Origin: an uncultured Oscillibacter sp.
Lineage (GTDB): Bacteria; Bacillota; Clostridia; Oscillospirales; Oscillospiraceae
Length of the DNA stretch: 51,939 bases
Assembly: GCA_900544615.1 (NCBI GenBank)
Contig: UQVS01000018.1
Location: 1 to 51,939 of the forward strand
Direction of reading: 5' to 3'
Made by a program: the position numbers and the translations under genes. Positions 40,230 through 48,272 of the stretch are shown here, in pieces (the stretch's first letter is position 1; each line of letters opens with the position of its first letter). The notes beneath the pieces are model-generated. The model had not been told where the DNA came from. It saw only the letters and a program-made list of their open reading frames with translations, and made no database searches.

Positions 40230-41513
40230 ATGGAAACCATTACGAACCTCATCAAAGACACACCGATCCCCAAAATGGTCAGGGTTCGCCAGAACTTTGA
40301 CAAGACCTGCATTCCCGAAAGCGACATTCCCGGCATCATCCTCCGGGAACTGGATCGCCCTGAGATCGGCGGCAAGATCCTGCCCGGACAGAAGATTGCC
40401 ATTACCTGCGGCAGCCGGGGGATTAACCATAATGCCCTGATGGCCCGCACCATTGTGGATTTTGTCAAGTCCAAGGGCGCTGCGCCCTATATTGTGGCAG
40501 CAATGGGCAGCCACGGCGGCGCCACTGCCGAGGGCCAGCTTCAGATCCTCAAGGACTATGGCATTACCGAAGAAGCCATGGACTGCCCTGTGAAAAGCTC
40601 CATGGAAACTGTTCAGATCGGCATTTCCGGTGTGCGCCATCAGCCGGTGTTTATGGACAAAAACGCCTCTGAGGCAGACGGGATCATCCTTTTCAATCGG
40701 ATCAAACCGCATACCTCTTTCCGCGGCCCCTATGAAAGCGGCCTGATGAAGATGATGGCCATCGGCCTTGGAAAGCAGAAGGGCGCTGAGAGCATCCACC
40801 ATCAGAGTCCTGCCATTATGCATGAGCTGGTGGAGGAGTATGGCCGGACGATTCTGGAGAATGCCCCGGTTCTGGGCGGTATCGCCATCATTGAAAACGC
40901 CTATGACGACACCTATCTCATTAAGGGCCTCAGCCCCGAAGAGATCATTACGGAGGAACCCAAGCTCAAGGAGATCTCCTATAAGACCATTGCCCACCTG
41001 CTCTTTGACAAGTGCGATGTGCTGGTGGTGGATAAGATCGGCAAGAACATCTCCGGCGACGGCATGGATCCCAATGTGTCCGGCCGATTTGTACAGCCCA
41101 AGTACTGCTCCGGCGGTATTCAGGCGGAGAAATGCGTCGTTCTGGATATTACCGACGAAACCCACGGCAACGCGCAGGGCATCGGTCTGGCAGAGGTCAC
41201 CACCCGCCGTCTGGTCAACCGGATGAAGCTGGAAATGACCTATCCCACCGGCGTTACCAACACGTTCCTGCACCTGATGAAGATCCCCATGATCATGGAT
41301 AACGACCGGGAAGCGATTCAGCTGGCGCTGATGTGCTGTCCTGAGGCCGAAGATCACGATCACATGAAGATGATCCGAATTCCCAATACCGCGCATATCG
41401 GCGTGATCGAGATTTCCGAAGGGATGCTGCCCCTGGTGGAGAACAACCCCAACTTTGAAGTTCTCACGGAGCCGTATGATCTGCCATTTGATGAAAACGG
41501 CAACCTGTTCTGA
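40230..41513 (+). CDS. LarA-like (lactate racemase domain) isomerase, putative nickel-pincer enzyme
   Basis: 427 residues, the normal length for LarA homologues. GQKIAITCGSRGINHN and the His-rich MGSHGGATAEGQ near residue 90-105, plus IKPHTSFRGPYESGLMKMM near 170, fit the lactate racemase N-terminal (DUF2088/PF09861) domain, where conserved His, Lys and Arg hold the pincer cofactor. LarA itself interconverts D- and L-lactate; homologues act on other 2-hydroxy acids or sugar acids. No larB, larC or larE cofactor genes are in the window. The ATG at 40230 has GAGAGGA about 8 nt upstream. Substrate is probably the ABC cargo or a derivative. Confidence 0.87.
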   Translation: METITNLIKDTPIPKMVRVRQNFDKTCIPESDIPGIILRELDRPEIGGKILPGQKIAITCGSRGINHNALMARTIVDFVKSKGAAPYIVAAMGSHGGATAEGQLQILKDYGITEEAMDCPVKSSMETVQIGISGVRHQPVFMDKNASEADGIILFNRIKPHTSFRGPYESGLMKMMAIGLGKQKGAESIHHQSPAIMHELVEEYGRTILENAPVLGGIAIIENAYDDTYLIKGLSPEEIITEEPKLKEISYKTIAHLLFDKCDVLVVDKIGKNISGDGMDPNVSGRFVQPKYCSGGIQAEKCVVLDITDETHGNAQGIGLAEVTTRRLVNRMKLEMTYPTGVTNTFLHLMKIPMIMDNDREAIQLALMCCPEAEDHDHMKMIRIPNTAHIGVIEISEGMLPLVENNPNFEVLTEPYDLPFDENGNLF

Positions 41514-41568
41514 AGGCCCCCGTTTTCGGCAGGCTGCAACAGGCGTCGCAGAACAGATCTTCCAAATA

Positions 41569-41602
41569 AAAGCTGGCAGGCACTTTTGTGCCTGCCAGCT
41601 TT
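41569..41602 (+). terminator. Terminator after the LarA-like gene
   Basis: A perfect 15-bp stem, AAAGCTGGCAGGCAC / GTGCCTGCCAGCTTT, with a TTTT loop, between the isomerase and the convergent SLH gene. Confidence 0.85.
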
Positions 41603-41628
41603 CAGCATTCGGAGAAATTTTTCAGTAA

Positions 41629-43101
41629 TCAACCCGGCAATTCGTTGCTCCGGGGCCATGGATGCAGTGCATAGGACTGCTGGGGCGTCATGGCGAAGTA
41701 CTGCGCTGCCGCCGCGGTTCCCTGATCGCCCCATGTGGCGTCGATGTGGACGGCTTCGCCGTCCAGCACAGCCACCGTCCAGATGTGGGTGGCATTGGGC
41801 AGAGCGTAGCAGTCGATGCCCTCCAGCTTCAGGAGAAGATTGTAGGCACCGGTATAGCCGTCGCAGACGGCAATGCCGTTCTGGAACAGGCTATAGGGCA
41901 GGTGGCTGACGGATGCAGTGGTTTCGCTTTCATCATAGGCGCAGTGGGCGGCGATCCACTGATAATAGGCCCACGCGATTTCGCGCTGGGTGGAGCGGGG
42001 GGTGATGACGCCCTGTTCCCACAGGGCATCGTGGACGGCAACGGCGGCGTCCAGTGCTCTGGCCCGGTATTCTTCCGTTTTGCCTTCGGCGATAGAGCTG
42101 AACTGCACCAGCATGGTTCCGGCGGCGCTGTAGGAGCAGGAAGCGCTGTTGTAGCCCTGTTCGCAGTAGCGTTTTACCGCCAGGAGGGCGCTGTTCAGAG
42201 TCTCCTGTGCGGTGGCCGCGGTCAGGCCCTGACTGTATTTCAGGGTCAGGGTATTTTCACCGCGGGAGAGCATATACCGAACGTCCTGATCGAATTCTGC
42301 CGCCGTTTCCGGCGCGGGGGTGTAGGTTCCGGCTGTGACCAGATCCTCATAGGCGGCGCCTTCCGCACTGTAGAGATCCGACAGATCCCACGATGGCGTC
42401 AGCCGCAGGGCGGGATCCACGATCCGGGTGAGCATGGCGGCTGCGGCCCCGCGGGTGATAGGAGCTTCCGGCAGGAACGAGCCGGTCTCGTCGCTGCCGA
42501 TGCTGATCCCGCAGCGGTAAAGCCGCAGAATATCCTGATAGTAAGGAGTGTACTCCGTCACATCAGCGATCCGGCGGCGGCTGGCATAGGCCTGAGTAAC
42601 GAGGGAGTCGTTGATAAGAGGGAGGGCGGTCTCCGGCAGAAGATTGGCCAACACATGAGCCATCTGAGCGCGGGTGGCGGTGTCGGAAAGGCAGCCGTCC
42701 AGCGCCTTATCCAGCACGCCCTCCGCCTGAAGATACCAGAGGTAGGGGGCGTAGACCCGCTGAGCGCCTTTCAGCCCCACGGCGGCCGCCGTGTAGACGG
42801 CAGGGCCGGTTTCCGGATCCCCGGTGCGGTACAGACTGCGGATACGTCCGGCAAAGATCACCGCCTGCCCCACGGTCATGTGCCGGGCGAGGCCGTAAGT
42901 GCCGTCAGCCTGTCCCACAGACAGGCCGTATTCATACAGGGCGGCCACGTTTTCATAGAAGGTGTGATTTTCCGGCAGGTCGGAGAACTGACCGCTGTAG
43001 GTTTTGCTGCGGGTGAAATGTTCCGTGCTGTTTTCCGCCGCCAGAGCGGGGACACTCAGCAGGGACAGCGCCAGAAGCAGGGAGAGAATACGCTTTTTCA
43101 T
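41629..43101 (-). CDS. Secreted SLH-domain and transglutaminase-like protein
   Basis: 490 residues. A signal peptide (KKRILSLLLALSLLSVPALA) precedes three SLH-type segments within residues ~35-230 (FSDLPENHTFYENVAALYEYGLSVG..., RAQMAHVLANLL, ITRGAAAAMLTRIV), which bind cell-wall polymers. The C-terminal part is a transglutaminase fold with the Cys-His-Asp triad candidates in IAVCDGYTGAYNLLL, NATHIWTVAVLDG and VHIDATWGDQ. It probably cross-links or cleaves envelope proteins outside the cell. AAAGGAG precedes the ATG; the LCP gene ends 18 nt upstream, so the two share a transcript. Confidence 0.9.
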   Translation of the reverse strand: MKKRILSLLLALSLLSVPALAAENSTEHFTRSKTYSGQFSDLPENHTFYENVAALYEYGLSVGQADGTYGLARHMTVGQAVIFAGRIRSLYRTGDPETGPAVYTAAAVGLKGAQRVYAPYLWYLQAEGVLDKALDGCLSDTATRAQMAHVLANLLPETALPLINDSLVTQAYASRRRIADVTEYTPYYQDILRLYRCGISIGSDETGSFLPEAPITRGAAAAMLTRIVDPALRLTPSWDLSDLYSAEGAAYEDLVTAGTYTPAPETAAEFDQDVRYMLSRGENTLTLKYSQGLTAATAQETLNSALLAVKRYCEQGYNSASCSYSAAGTMLVQFSSIAEGKTEEYRARALDAAVAVHDALWEQGVITPRSTQREIAWAYYQWIAAHCAYDESETTASVSHLPYSLFQNGIAVCDGYTGAYNLLLKLEGIDCYALPNATHIWTVAVLDGEAVHIDATWGDQGTAAAAQYFAMTPQQSYALHPWPRSNELPG

Positions 43102-43119
43102 AGCACTCCTTTCCGGGGA

Positions 43120-44136
43120 TCAGCCGGGGAGGTTCAGATCCTCCGCCGTGCGATCTTCTACATAGGGGTTCAGGTAGGTATTGACCAGCGCCAGAGTTTC
43201 GTCAGGATCCAGATAGATGTAGGGGTATTTCCACTCATTGGGCAGGGTGGAGAAGTCGATTTTATCAACGCCCATTCCCAAAACCTGCATACCAAACCAA
43301 GCAAGATCAGTTACTGACAGATCCGTGTCCACATATTGGCCAAATATTTCAGCGTATTTGCGCGGATTTGATATCAGATTTTCAAAGGAGAGCATTTTCT
43401 TCGCCACGGCCTTCAGAAACTTCTGCTGGGTCTGCATCCGGCCCAGATCCTCGCTGCCGTAGCCGGTGCCGTCGTTATTGTGGCGGAAGCGGACCACCCG
43501 CAGCGCGTCAGCGCCGCTGAGGTGCTGCATTCCCTTTTTGAAGTGGATGCTCAGCCCCTGAATGGGATCGTCGTAGTCCATATTGATGGGTACCTCGAAA
43601 TCCACGCCGCCGATGGCGTCCACCAGCGCGGTGAAGCCCTGCAGATTGACGCAGACGGTGTAATCCACCGGGATGCCCAGCTGCTCCGAAACGGTGCTGG
43701 CCAGCAGCTCGGTGCCGCCCTTATTGTAGGCGTAGTTGATCTTGTGGGCCTTGCCGCCGATGATGGCCTTGGAGTCACGGGGGATGCTGGCGCCGTAAAC
43801 ATAGCCGTTCACCGTATCCACCGCCATGAGGATGTTGGTGTCGCTGCCGCCGTTGTCATCGTCAAGGCCGGAAAGGAGAATTGTGTAGAACCCGCCCTTG
43901 CGCTCCAGATGGGATTTCAGGGCATTCTGCGCGGCCTCTTCTTCCGGCGATTGCTGAGCGGTGTTTTCCGCGTCTGCAGGCTGGGCCGGCAGCTCTGCCG
44001 CTTTCTGCTCCGGGGCCTTTAGGAAAAAGGCCTTCACCACCACGCAGGCAGTGAGAAGAACCAGAACAATGGTCAGGAAAACCTGAAGGGTATGGGGCTG
44101 CTTCCGCTGACGGCGGCGGCGGACTCTTCTGGGCAT
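43120..44136 (-). CDS. LytR-CpsA-Psr (LCP) family cell-wall ligase
   Basis: 338 residues. An N-terminal basic cytosolic tail and a membrane helix (TLQVFLTIVLVLLTACVVVKAFFL) precede a short linker and the LCP domain: ILLSGLDDDNGGSDTNILMAVD, GASIPRDSKA, INYAYNKGG and LRVVRFRHNNDGTGYGSEDLGRMQTQQKFL, including the Arg and Asp residues that bind the lipid-pyrophosphate. LCP enzymes attach wall polymers (teichoic acids, polysaccharides) to peptidoglycan. The promoter at 44200-44228 drives it and the SLH protein gene. Confidence 0.95.
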   Translation of the reverse strand: MPRRVRRRRQRKQPHTLQVFLTIVLVLLTACVVVKAFFLKAPEQKAAELPAQPADAENTAQQSPEEEAAQNALKSHLERKGGFYTILLSGLDDDNGGSDTNILMAVDTVNGYVYGASIPRDSKAIIGGKAHKINYAYNKGGTELLASTVSEQLGIPVDYTVCVNLQGFTALVDAIGGVDFEVPINMDYDDPIQGLSIHFKKGMQHLSGADALRVVRFRHNNDGTGYGSEDLGRMQTQQKFLKAVAKKMLSFENLISNPRKYAEIFGQYVDTDLSVTDLAWFGMQVLGMGVDKIDFSTLPNEWKYPYIYLDPDETLALVNTYLNPYVEDRTAEDLNLPG

Positions 44137-44199
44137 ATGAAATGACGCTCCTTTGTACGCGGCGCAGGCCGCTTCTCTTTTTCGACAGATTTACATAAC

Positions 44200-44228
44200 A
44201 TTGTACTTGCAATGGCGGAAAAATACAA
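44200..44228 (-). promoter_or_regulatory. Promoter of the LCP-SLH operon
   Basis: On the minus strand: TTGTAT (44223-44228), 17 nt, TACAAT (44200-44205), about 63 nt upstream of the LCP start. Confidence 0.75.
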
Positions 44229-44344
44229 GAGGTTCCCGGAAATTTCAAAATTGTTCACAAACTGCCGGAGCGGCTGCCTGTGCCGAAAGGATGACTCTTC
44301 CAAATTAGACGGCCCGGCGGCCCATTTTGTTTCCTGCTGAACGA

Positions 44345-44381
44345 AACTTTGCCGGGAGAAGCTGCTTCTCCCGGCAAAGTT
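44345..44381 (-). terminator. Terminator of the spoIIID unit
   Basis: A perfect 17-bp stem, AACTTTGCCGGGAGAAG and its complement, with a 3-nt loop; on the minus strand TTTCGTT follows. It starts within the stop codon of the small gene at 44381. Confidence 0.75.
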
Positions 44382-44632
44382 CATTTGGGCGGCTGCTGAG
44401 TCAGCCGTTCCAGCAGGGTTCGGATCTCCGTCAGCAGCTGGGTCTGCTGGGAAAGCGCACAGCCGATGGAATACAGCTCTGCCCCGGTTGTTTCCGGCTG
44501 CGGGGGCGCAGCTGTGGGATGGGGCCAGCGGCGCATGGCAGGCTCACTGGATGATGGCGCGGCAGGCAGCTCCGGGATGGAGTCCTGCCGGGAGTGGAAG
44601 CGGCGGCAGCCGCCGTTGTTGCGTACAGCCAT
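44381..44632 (-). CDS. Small protein downstream of spoIIID, unknown
   Basis: 83 residues. A Pro-rich, low-complexity N-terminal half (RRWPHPTAAPPQPETTG) is followed by an amphipathic helix (ELYSIGCALSQQTQLLTEIRTLLERLTQQ) likely to be a coiled coil. No family recognised. AAGGAGG is 7 nt upstream of the ATG, and the gene begins 21 nt after spoIIID in the same direction, so it is probably made in the mother cell with SpoIIID. Confidence 0.65.
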   Translation of the reverse strand: MAVRNNGGCRRFHSRQDSIPELPAAPSSSEPAMRRWPHPTAAPPQPETTGAELYSIGCALSQQTQLLTEIRTLLERLTQQPPK

Positions 44633-44653
44633 GGGAAGCCTCCTTGGGCGGCG

Positions 44654-44902
44654 CTATGCGCCGCGGTATTTTTTGCGGGTGGCGATGCCGCCCCGGATAT
44701 GCCGCTGCGCCTTGTTGACGTCCAGCACCTCCTTGACCTGAAGGTACAGGGTGCGGTTGAAATGGGGCAGACGTTCCGAGATGTCCTTATGTACCGTGGA
44801 CTTACTGATGCCGAATTTCGCGGCGGCGGCGCGGACCGTGGCCCGGTTCTCTATGATGTAAAGAGCCAGACGTTCCGCCCGCTCTTCCATATTACCCTTC
44901 AA
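44654..44902 (-). CDS. spoIIID: Sporulation regulator SpoIIID
   Basis: 82 residues, close to the B. subtilis protein. The helix-turn-helix is TVRAAAAKFGISKSTVHKDISERLP, almost identical to the SpoIIID core, followed by LYLQVKEVLDVNKAQRHIRGG and a basic tail. SpoIIID binds DNA in the mother cell and reshapes the sigma-E and sigma-K programmes. The TTG at 44902 is used because it gives the same N-terminal length as known SpoIIID and has GGGGAG about 8 nt upstream; the ATG at 44890 is an alternative. Confidence 0.95.
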   Translation of the reverse strand: MKGNMEERAERLALYIIENRATVRAAAAKFGISKSTVHKDISERLPHFNRTLYLQVKEVLDVNKAQRHIRGGIATRKKYRGA

Positions 44903-44932
44903 AGTGCAACACTCCCCGCCTTTTGTTGCTCT

Positions 44933-44960
44933 ATCCTATGCGGCGGAAAGCGGGCTTATG
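44933..44960 (-). promoter_or_regulatory. Possible sigma-E promoter of spoIIID
   Basis: On the minus strand: GCATAAG (CATAAG at 44955-44960), 14 nt, CATAGGAT (44933-44940). The spacing is right for sigma-E and the -10 matches CATACAnT at six of eight positions; the -35 match is weak. Confidence 0.35.
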
Positions 44961-45161
44961 CGGAAAGGGTTTGGCATAACGCCGGATTTTCAACCGGAAC
45001 AGAACCGTAAAAACGGAATCTCTGGCGGAAATGTCACTGGCGCTTTGTAAAATCCGTGGTAAAATAAAAATGAATGGTCATATGTTCGGCACACGTCTTC
45101 GGCCTGCGGGCAGCAGGCCGGGATCGCAGCCGGATACTTAATTTGAAATCAGGAGGAATCC

Positions 45162-45686
45162 ATGATGAATGAAGCGATGAATGTTTTGCTGGGCCGCCGC
45201 AGTATCCGCAGCTACCGCCCTGAGCCTCTGAAAAAGGAGGATCTGGATGCCGTTGTGAAGGCAGGACTTTACGCGCCCTCCGCCAAGAATTTGCAGAGCA
45301 CCATGCTGGTAGCTGTGCAGGACGCGGACACCATCGCCCGGCTGGAAGAGCTGAACTGCCGGATTCTGGGTACGCCGGACGGGCATCCCTTCTACGGGGC
45401 GTCCACGCTGGTGGCCGTGCTGTCGGACAGCACATATCCCAACTGGATTCAGGACGGCGCTCTGGTGATGGGCAACCTGATGAATGCCGCGGCGGCCATG
45501 GGTATCGGTTCCTGCTGGGTCAACCGGGCCATGGAGAGCTTTGACCTGCCGGAAGGCAAGGCGCTGTTGGCCAAGTGGGGCCTGAATGAGAACTGGAAGG
45601 GAATCGGCTACTGCATCCTGGGCTATACGGACGCGGCGGTGCTGGGCGACAAGGCCCGGAAAGAAAACCGCGTCCTGTATGTGTAA
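45162..45686 (+). CDS. Nitroreductase-family FMN oxidoreductase
   Basis: 174 residues. The N-terminus LLGRRSIRSYRPEPLKKEDLDAVVKAGLYAPSAKNLQ is the usual nitroreductase opening, with the Arg-Arg-Ser-x-Arg FMN-phosphate site. QDGALVMGNLMNAAAAMGIGSCWVNRA is the conserved second block. Enzymes of this group reduce nitro- or quinone-like compounds, or dehalogenate or act in cofactor chemistry; the substrate is unknown. AGGAGG is 5 nt upstream of the ATG. mtnA follows after 10 nt, its ribosome-binding site overlapping this stop. Confidence 0.92.
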   Translation: MMNEAMNVLLGRRSIRSYRPEPLKKEDLDAVVKAGLYAPSAKNLQSTMLVAVQDADTIARLEELNCRILGTPDGHPFYGASTLVAVLSDSTYPNWIQDGALVMGNLMNAAAAMGIGSCWVNRAMESFDLPEGKALLAKWGLNENWKGIGYCILGYTDAAVLGDKARKENRVLYV

Positions 45687-45696
45687 GGAGCGGGCG

Positions 45697-46776
45697 ATGC
45701 AGGGAAATATCCGCCGGGTGACCCATGTGCAGAACATCCGCTACGATAAGGACGCGGAGCGGCTGTACATCATTGACCAGACACTGCTTCCCAACGAGGA
45801 AAGGGAAATCGAGCTGCGTACCCTTGAGGAGATGGTGGAGGCCATCAAAAAACTCCGCATCCGTGGCGCACCGGCCATCGGGATCTGCGCCGGATACTGT
45901 ATGTATGTGCTGGCCCGCGGGATCGACGCCAGAGACAGCGAAACGCTCTATCGGAAATTGCAGATTGACGGCGAGCTGCTGGGCGCGGCCCGGCCTACGG
46001 CGGTGAATCTCCGCTGGGCGGTGGGCGAGATGATGAAAACCGCCAAAGCCCATCTGAAGGATGACCGGGCGGCGCTGCTGGAGGCGCTGTACCGCAAAGC
46101 AGTGGAGATTCATGAGGATGATATCGCCAAGTGTACTGCCATTTCCGAATACGGCCTGAGCCTGCTCCATGAGGGGGACGGTGTGCTGACCCACTGCAAC
46201 GCGGGACCGCTGGCCACCTCCCGGTACGGCACCGGGCAAGGGCCTTTCCTGCTGGCGGCGGAGCGGGGCATCCACATCCGGGTGTTTGCCGACGAGACCC
46301 GCCCCTTGCTGCAGGGGGCGCGGCTGACCAGCTATGAATTGCAGAGAGCCGGGGTGGATGTGACCCTGATCTGCGACAATATGGCCTCCATGGTGATGAA
46401 AAACGGCTGGGTGCAGGCCTGCTTTGTGGGCTGCGACCGCATCGCCGCCAACGGCGACTTTGCCAACAAGATCGGCACCAGCGGCGTGGCCATTCTGGCC
46501 AGGCACTATGGGATCCCGGTCTACACGCTGGGGCCGACTTCCACCATTGACATGAACTGTCCCGACGGCGGCCACATTCCCATTGAGCTGCGGGACGGGG
46601 ACGAGATCAAGAATCTCTGGTATGAAAAGCCCATGGCGCTGCCGGAGGTAAAGTGCTTCAACCCCTCCTTTGATGTGACTGATCATGAGCTGCTCACCGG
46701 CATCGTTACGGAAAAGGGCATCTGCTATCCGCCGTTTACAGAGAGTCTGGCGGCACTTTTTGACGACAAAAAGTAA
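45697..46776 (+). CDS. mtnA: S-methyl-5-thioribose-1-phosphate isomerase
   Basis: 359 residues, full length. Family motifs are IRGAPAIGICAGY near 50-60, THCNAGPLATSRYGTG near 165 with the catalytic Cys, FADETRPLLQGARLTSYEL near 200, the catalytic Asp in LICDNMASMVM and GCDRIAANGDFANKIGT near 250. It converts methylthioribose-1-phosphate (or ribose-1-phosphate-type sugars in some relatives) to the ribulose-1-phosphate form in methionine or 5-deoxyribose salvage. The ATG at 45697 has AAGGAG 6 nt upstream. No mtnK or other later methionine-salvage genes are nearby; deoD, which could make a ribose-1-phosphate, is next. Confidence 0.94.
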   Translation: MQGNIRRVTHVQNIRYDKDAERLYIIDQTLLPNEEREIELRTLEEMVEAIKKLRIRGAPAIGICAGYCMYVLARGIDARDSETLYRKLQIDGELLGAARPTAVNLRWAVGEMMKTAKAHLKDDRAALLEALYRKAVEIHEDDIAKCTAISEYGLSLLHEGDGVLTHCNAGPLATSRYGTGQGPFLLAAERGIHIRVFADETRPLLQGARLTSYELQRAGVDVTLICDNMASMVMKNGWVQACFVGCDRIAANGDFANKIGTSGVAILARHYGIPVYTLGPTSTIDMNCPDGGHIPIELRDGDEIKNLWYEKPMALPEVKCFNPSFDVTDHELLTGIVTEKGICYPPFTESLAALFDDKK

Positions 46777-46809
46777 TATTTTTCGACGATATTACAAGGA
46801 GGATACTCA

Positions 46810-47541
46810 ATGGCTATTCAGGAATCTCCCTCTGCCTGCATTGCGGCGGAGGAGGGCAGCATCGCCAGGGCGGTCTTGATGCCTGGCGACCCTCTGCGGG
46901 CAAAATTTGTGGCGGAGCATTATCTGGAAAATCCGGTGTGCTTCAACACGGTGCGGAACATGCTGGGCTATACCGGCACCTATAAAGGACGGAAGCTGTC
47001 CGTCATGGGCCATGGCATGGGCGTCCCCTCTGCGGGACTGTATGCCCATGAGCTGTATAATTTTTACGGCGTAGACACCATTATCCGCATCGGCTCTGCC
47101 GGCGGCATCGGAGAGAGTGTGAAGGTGCGGGACGTGGTGCTGGCCATGGGCGCGTCCACCAATTCCCATTTTGCCGATCAGTACCGTTTCCCCGGCCAGC
47201 TGTGCGCCACGGCGGATTACGGCCTGCTGCGGGACGCTGCCGCGGCGGCGGAAAAGCTGGGCGTCCGGGCGGATGTGGGACAGGTTTTCACCTCCGACCA
47301 GTTTTACAACGACAACCCGGCGGCCAACGAGACCTATCGGAAGTTCGGGATTCTGGCGGTAGAGATGGAGACGGCGGGTATTTACTGGACGGCTCAGCGC
47401 TTCGGCAAGCGGGCGCTGTCCATCCTGACGATCTCCGATCACATATTCACTGGAGAGGCTCTGTCCGCACAGGAGCGGCAGGATTCCTTCCATGAGATGA
47501 TGGAAATTGCGCTGGAAACCGCGTGGAACGCCGCGGAATAA
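46810..47541 (+). CDS. deoD: Purine-nucleoside phosphorylase (DeoD type)
   Basis: 243 residues. The phosphate site MPGDPLRAKFVAE is near residue 23, GHGMGVPSAGLYAHELY near 68-84, RIGSAGGIG near 95 and the ribose-binding VEMETAGIYW near 180. Catalytic Asp of ISDHIFTGE follows near 205. It splits purine (deoxy)nucleosides with phosphate into base and (deoxy)ribose-1-phosphate; some members accept methylthioadenosine. AAGGAGG precedes the ATG. Its position beside mtnA suggests that its product feeds that isomerase, but this is inference. Confidence 0.95.
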   Translation: MAIQESPSACIAAEEGSIARAVLMPGDPLRAKFVAEHYLENPVCFNTVRNMLGYTGTYKGRKLSVMGHGMGVPSAGLYAHELYNFYGVDTIIRIGSAGGIGESVKVRDVVLAMGASTNSHFADQYRFPGQLCATADYGLLRDAAAAAEKLGVRADVGQVFTSDQFYNDNPAANETYRKFGILAVEMETAGIYWTAQRFGKRALSILTISDHIFTGEALSAQERQDSFHEMMEIALETAWNAAE

Positions 47542-47561
47542 CGATCAGAAAGGTAAATTCC

Positions 47562-48212
47562 ATGTATCGCACAGTTATTTTTGATTTGGACGGCACCCTG
47601 CTCAACAGCATCGGGGATCTGGCAGCTGCCGCCAATTATGTCTGCCGCCAGAACGGCTGGCCGGAACACACGGAAGCGGAGATCATGGGCATGGTGGGCC
47701 ACGGGATCCCCAATCTGGTGAAGCAGTTTTCCCCGGAAGATGCCCGCAGTACGCTGATGGTGCTGAATACGACCGCTCAGTTCAACCAGTACTACGGCTG
47801 CCACAACATAGAGCTGACCCGGCCCTATGACGGAGTGCCGGCGCTGCTGAAACGGCTCAAGGCGGCGGGGATGCGTCTGGCCGTCTGTTCCAACAAGGCG
47901 GACGAGTTCAGCCGGGTCATTGTGGAGCACTATTACCCCGGCGTGTTTGATCTGGTGCGGGGCAACCTCAACGGGATGCCGGTAAAGCCGGATCCCGCCG
48001 CGGCAAGGGAGATCCTGCGGAAGCTGGATGCAGTTCCGGCGTCCTCCGTTATGGTGGGGGACAGTAGCGTGGACATTCAGACCGGCCACAATGCCGGGAT
48101 CAGATCCTGCGGTGTCACATGGGGCTTCCGCAGCCGGGAGAGCCTTGCGGAAGCAGGCGCGGACGCGCTGGCGGACACCCCGGAGGAGTTGGAAAAGATC
48201 CTGATGGGATAA
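47562..48212 (+). CDS. HAD-family phosphatase (phosphoglycolate-phosphatase-like)
   Basis: 216 residues. Motif I is FDLDGTLLNS at the N-terminus, motif II is in LAVCSNKADEF, motif III in KPDPAAAREIL, and motif IV MVGDSSVDIQTGHNAG. The cap domain lies between motifs I and II. Members act on phosphoglycolate, sugar phosphates or nucleotides. The ATG at 47562 has AAAGG about 8 nt upstream. As the third gene after mtnA and deoD it could dephosphorylate a sugar phosphate in the same salvage path. A strong terminator follows. Confidence 0.9.
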   Translation: MYRTVIFDLDGTLLNSIGDLAAAANYVCRQNGWPEHTEAEIMGMVGHGIPNLVKQFSPEDARSTLMVLNTTAQFNQYYGCHNIELTRPYDGVPALLKRLKAAGMRLAVCSNKADEFSRVIVEHYYPGVFDLVRGNLNGMPVKPDPAAAREILRKLDAVPASSVMVGDSSVDIQTGHNAGIRSCGVTWGFRSRESLAEAGADALADTPEELEKILMG

Positions 48213-48221
48213 AACACACAG

Positions 48222-48265
48222 AAAAACGGACAGATCGTGTGCAAACACGACCTGTCCGTTTTTTT
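48222..48265 (+). terminator. Terminator of the nucleoside-salvage operon
   Basis: AAAAACGGACAG-TCGTGT pairs with ACACGA-CTGTCCGTTTTT (one internal mismatch) across a GCAA loop, then a T run. It also ends near the convergent LysR gene. Confidence 0.92.
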
Positions 48266-48272
48266 GAGCCGG

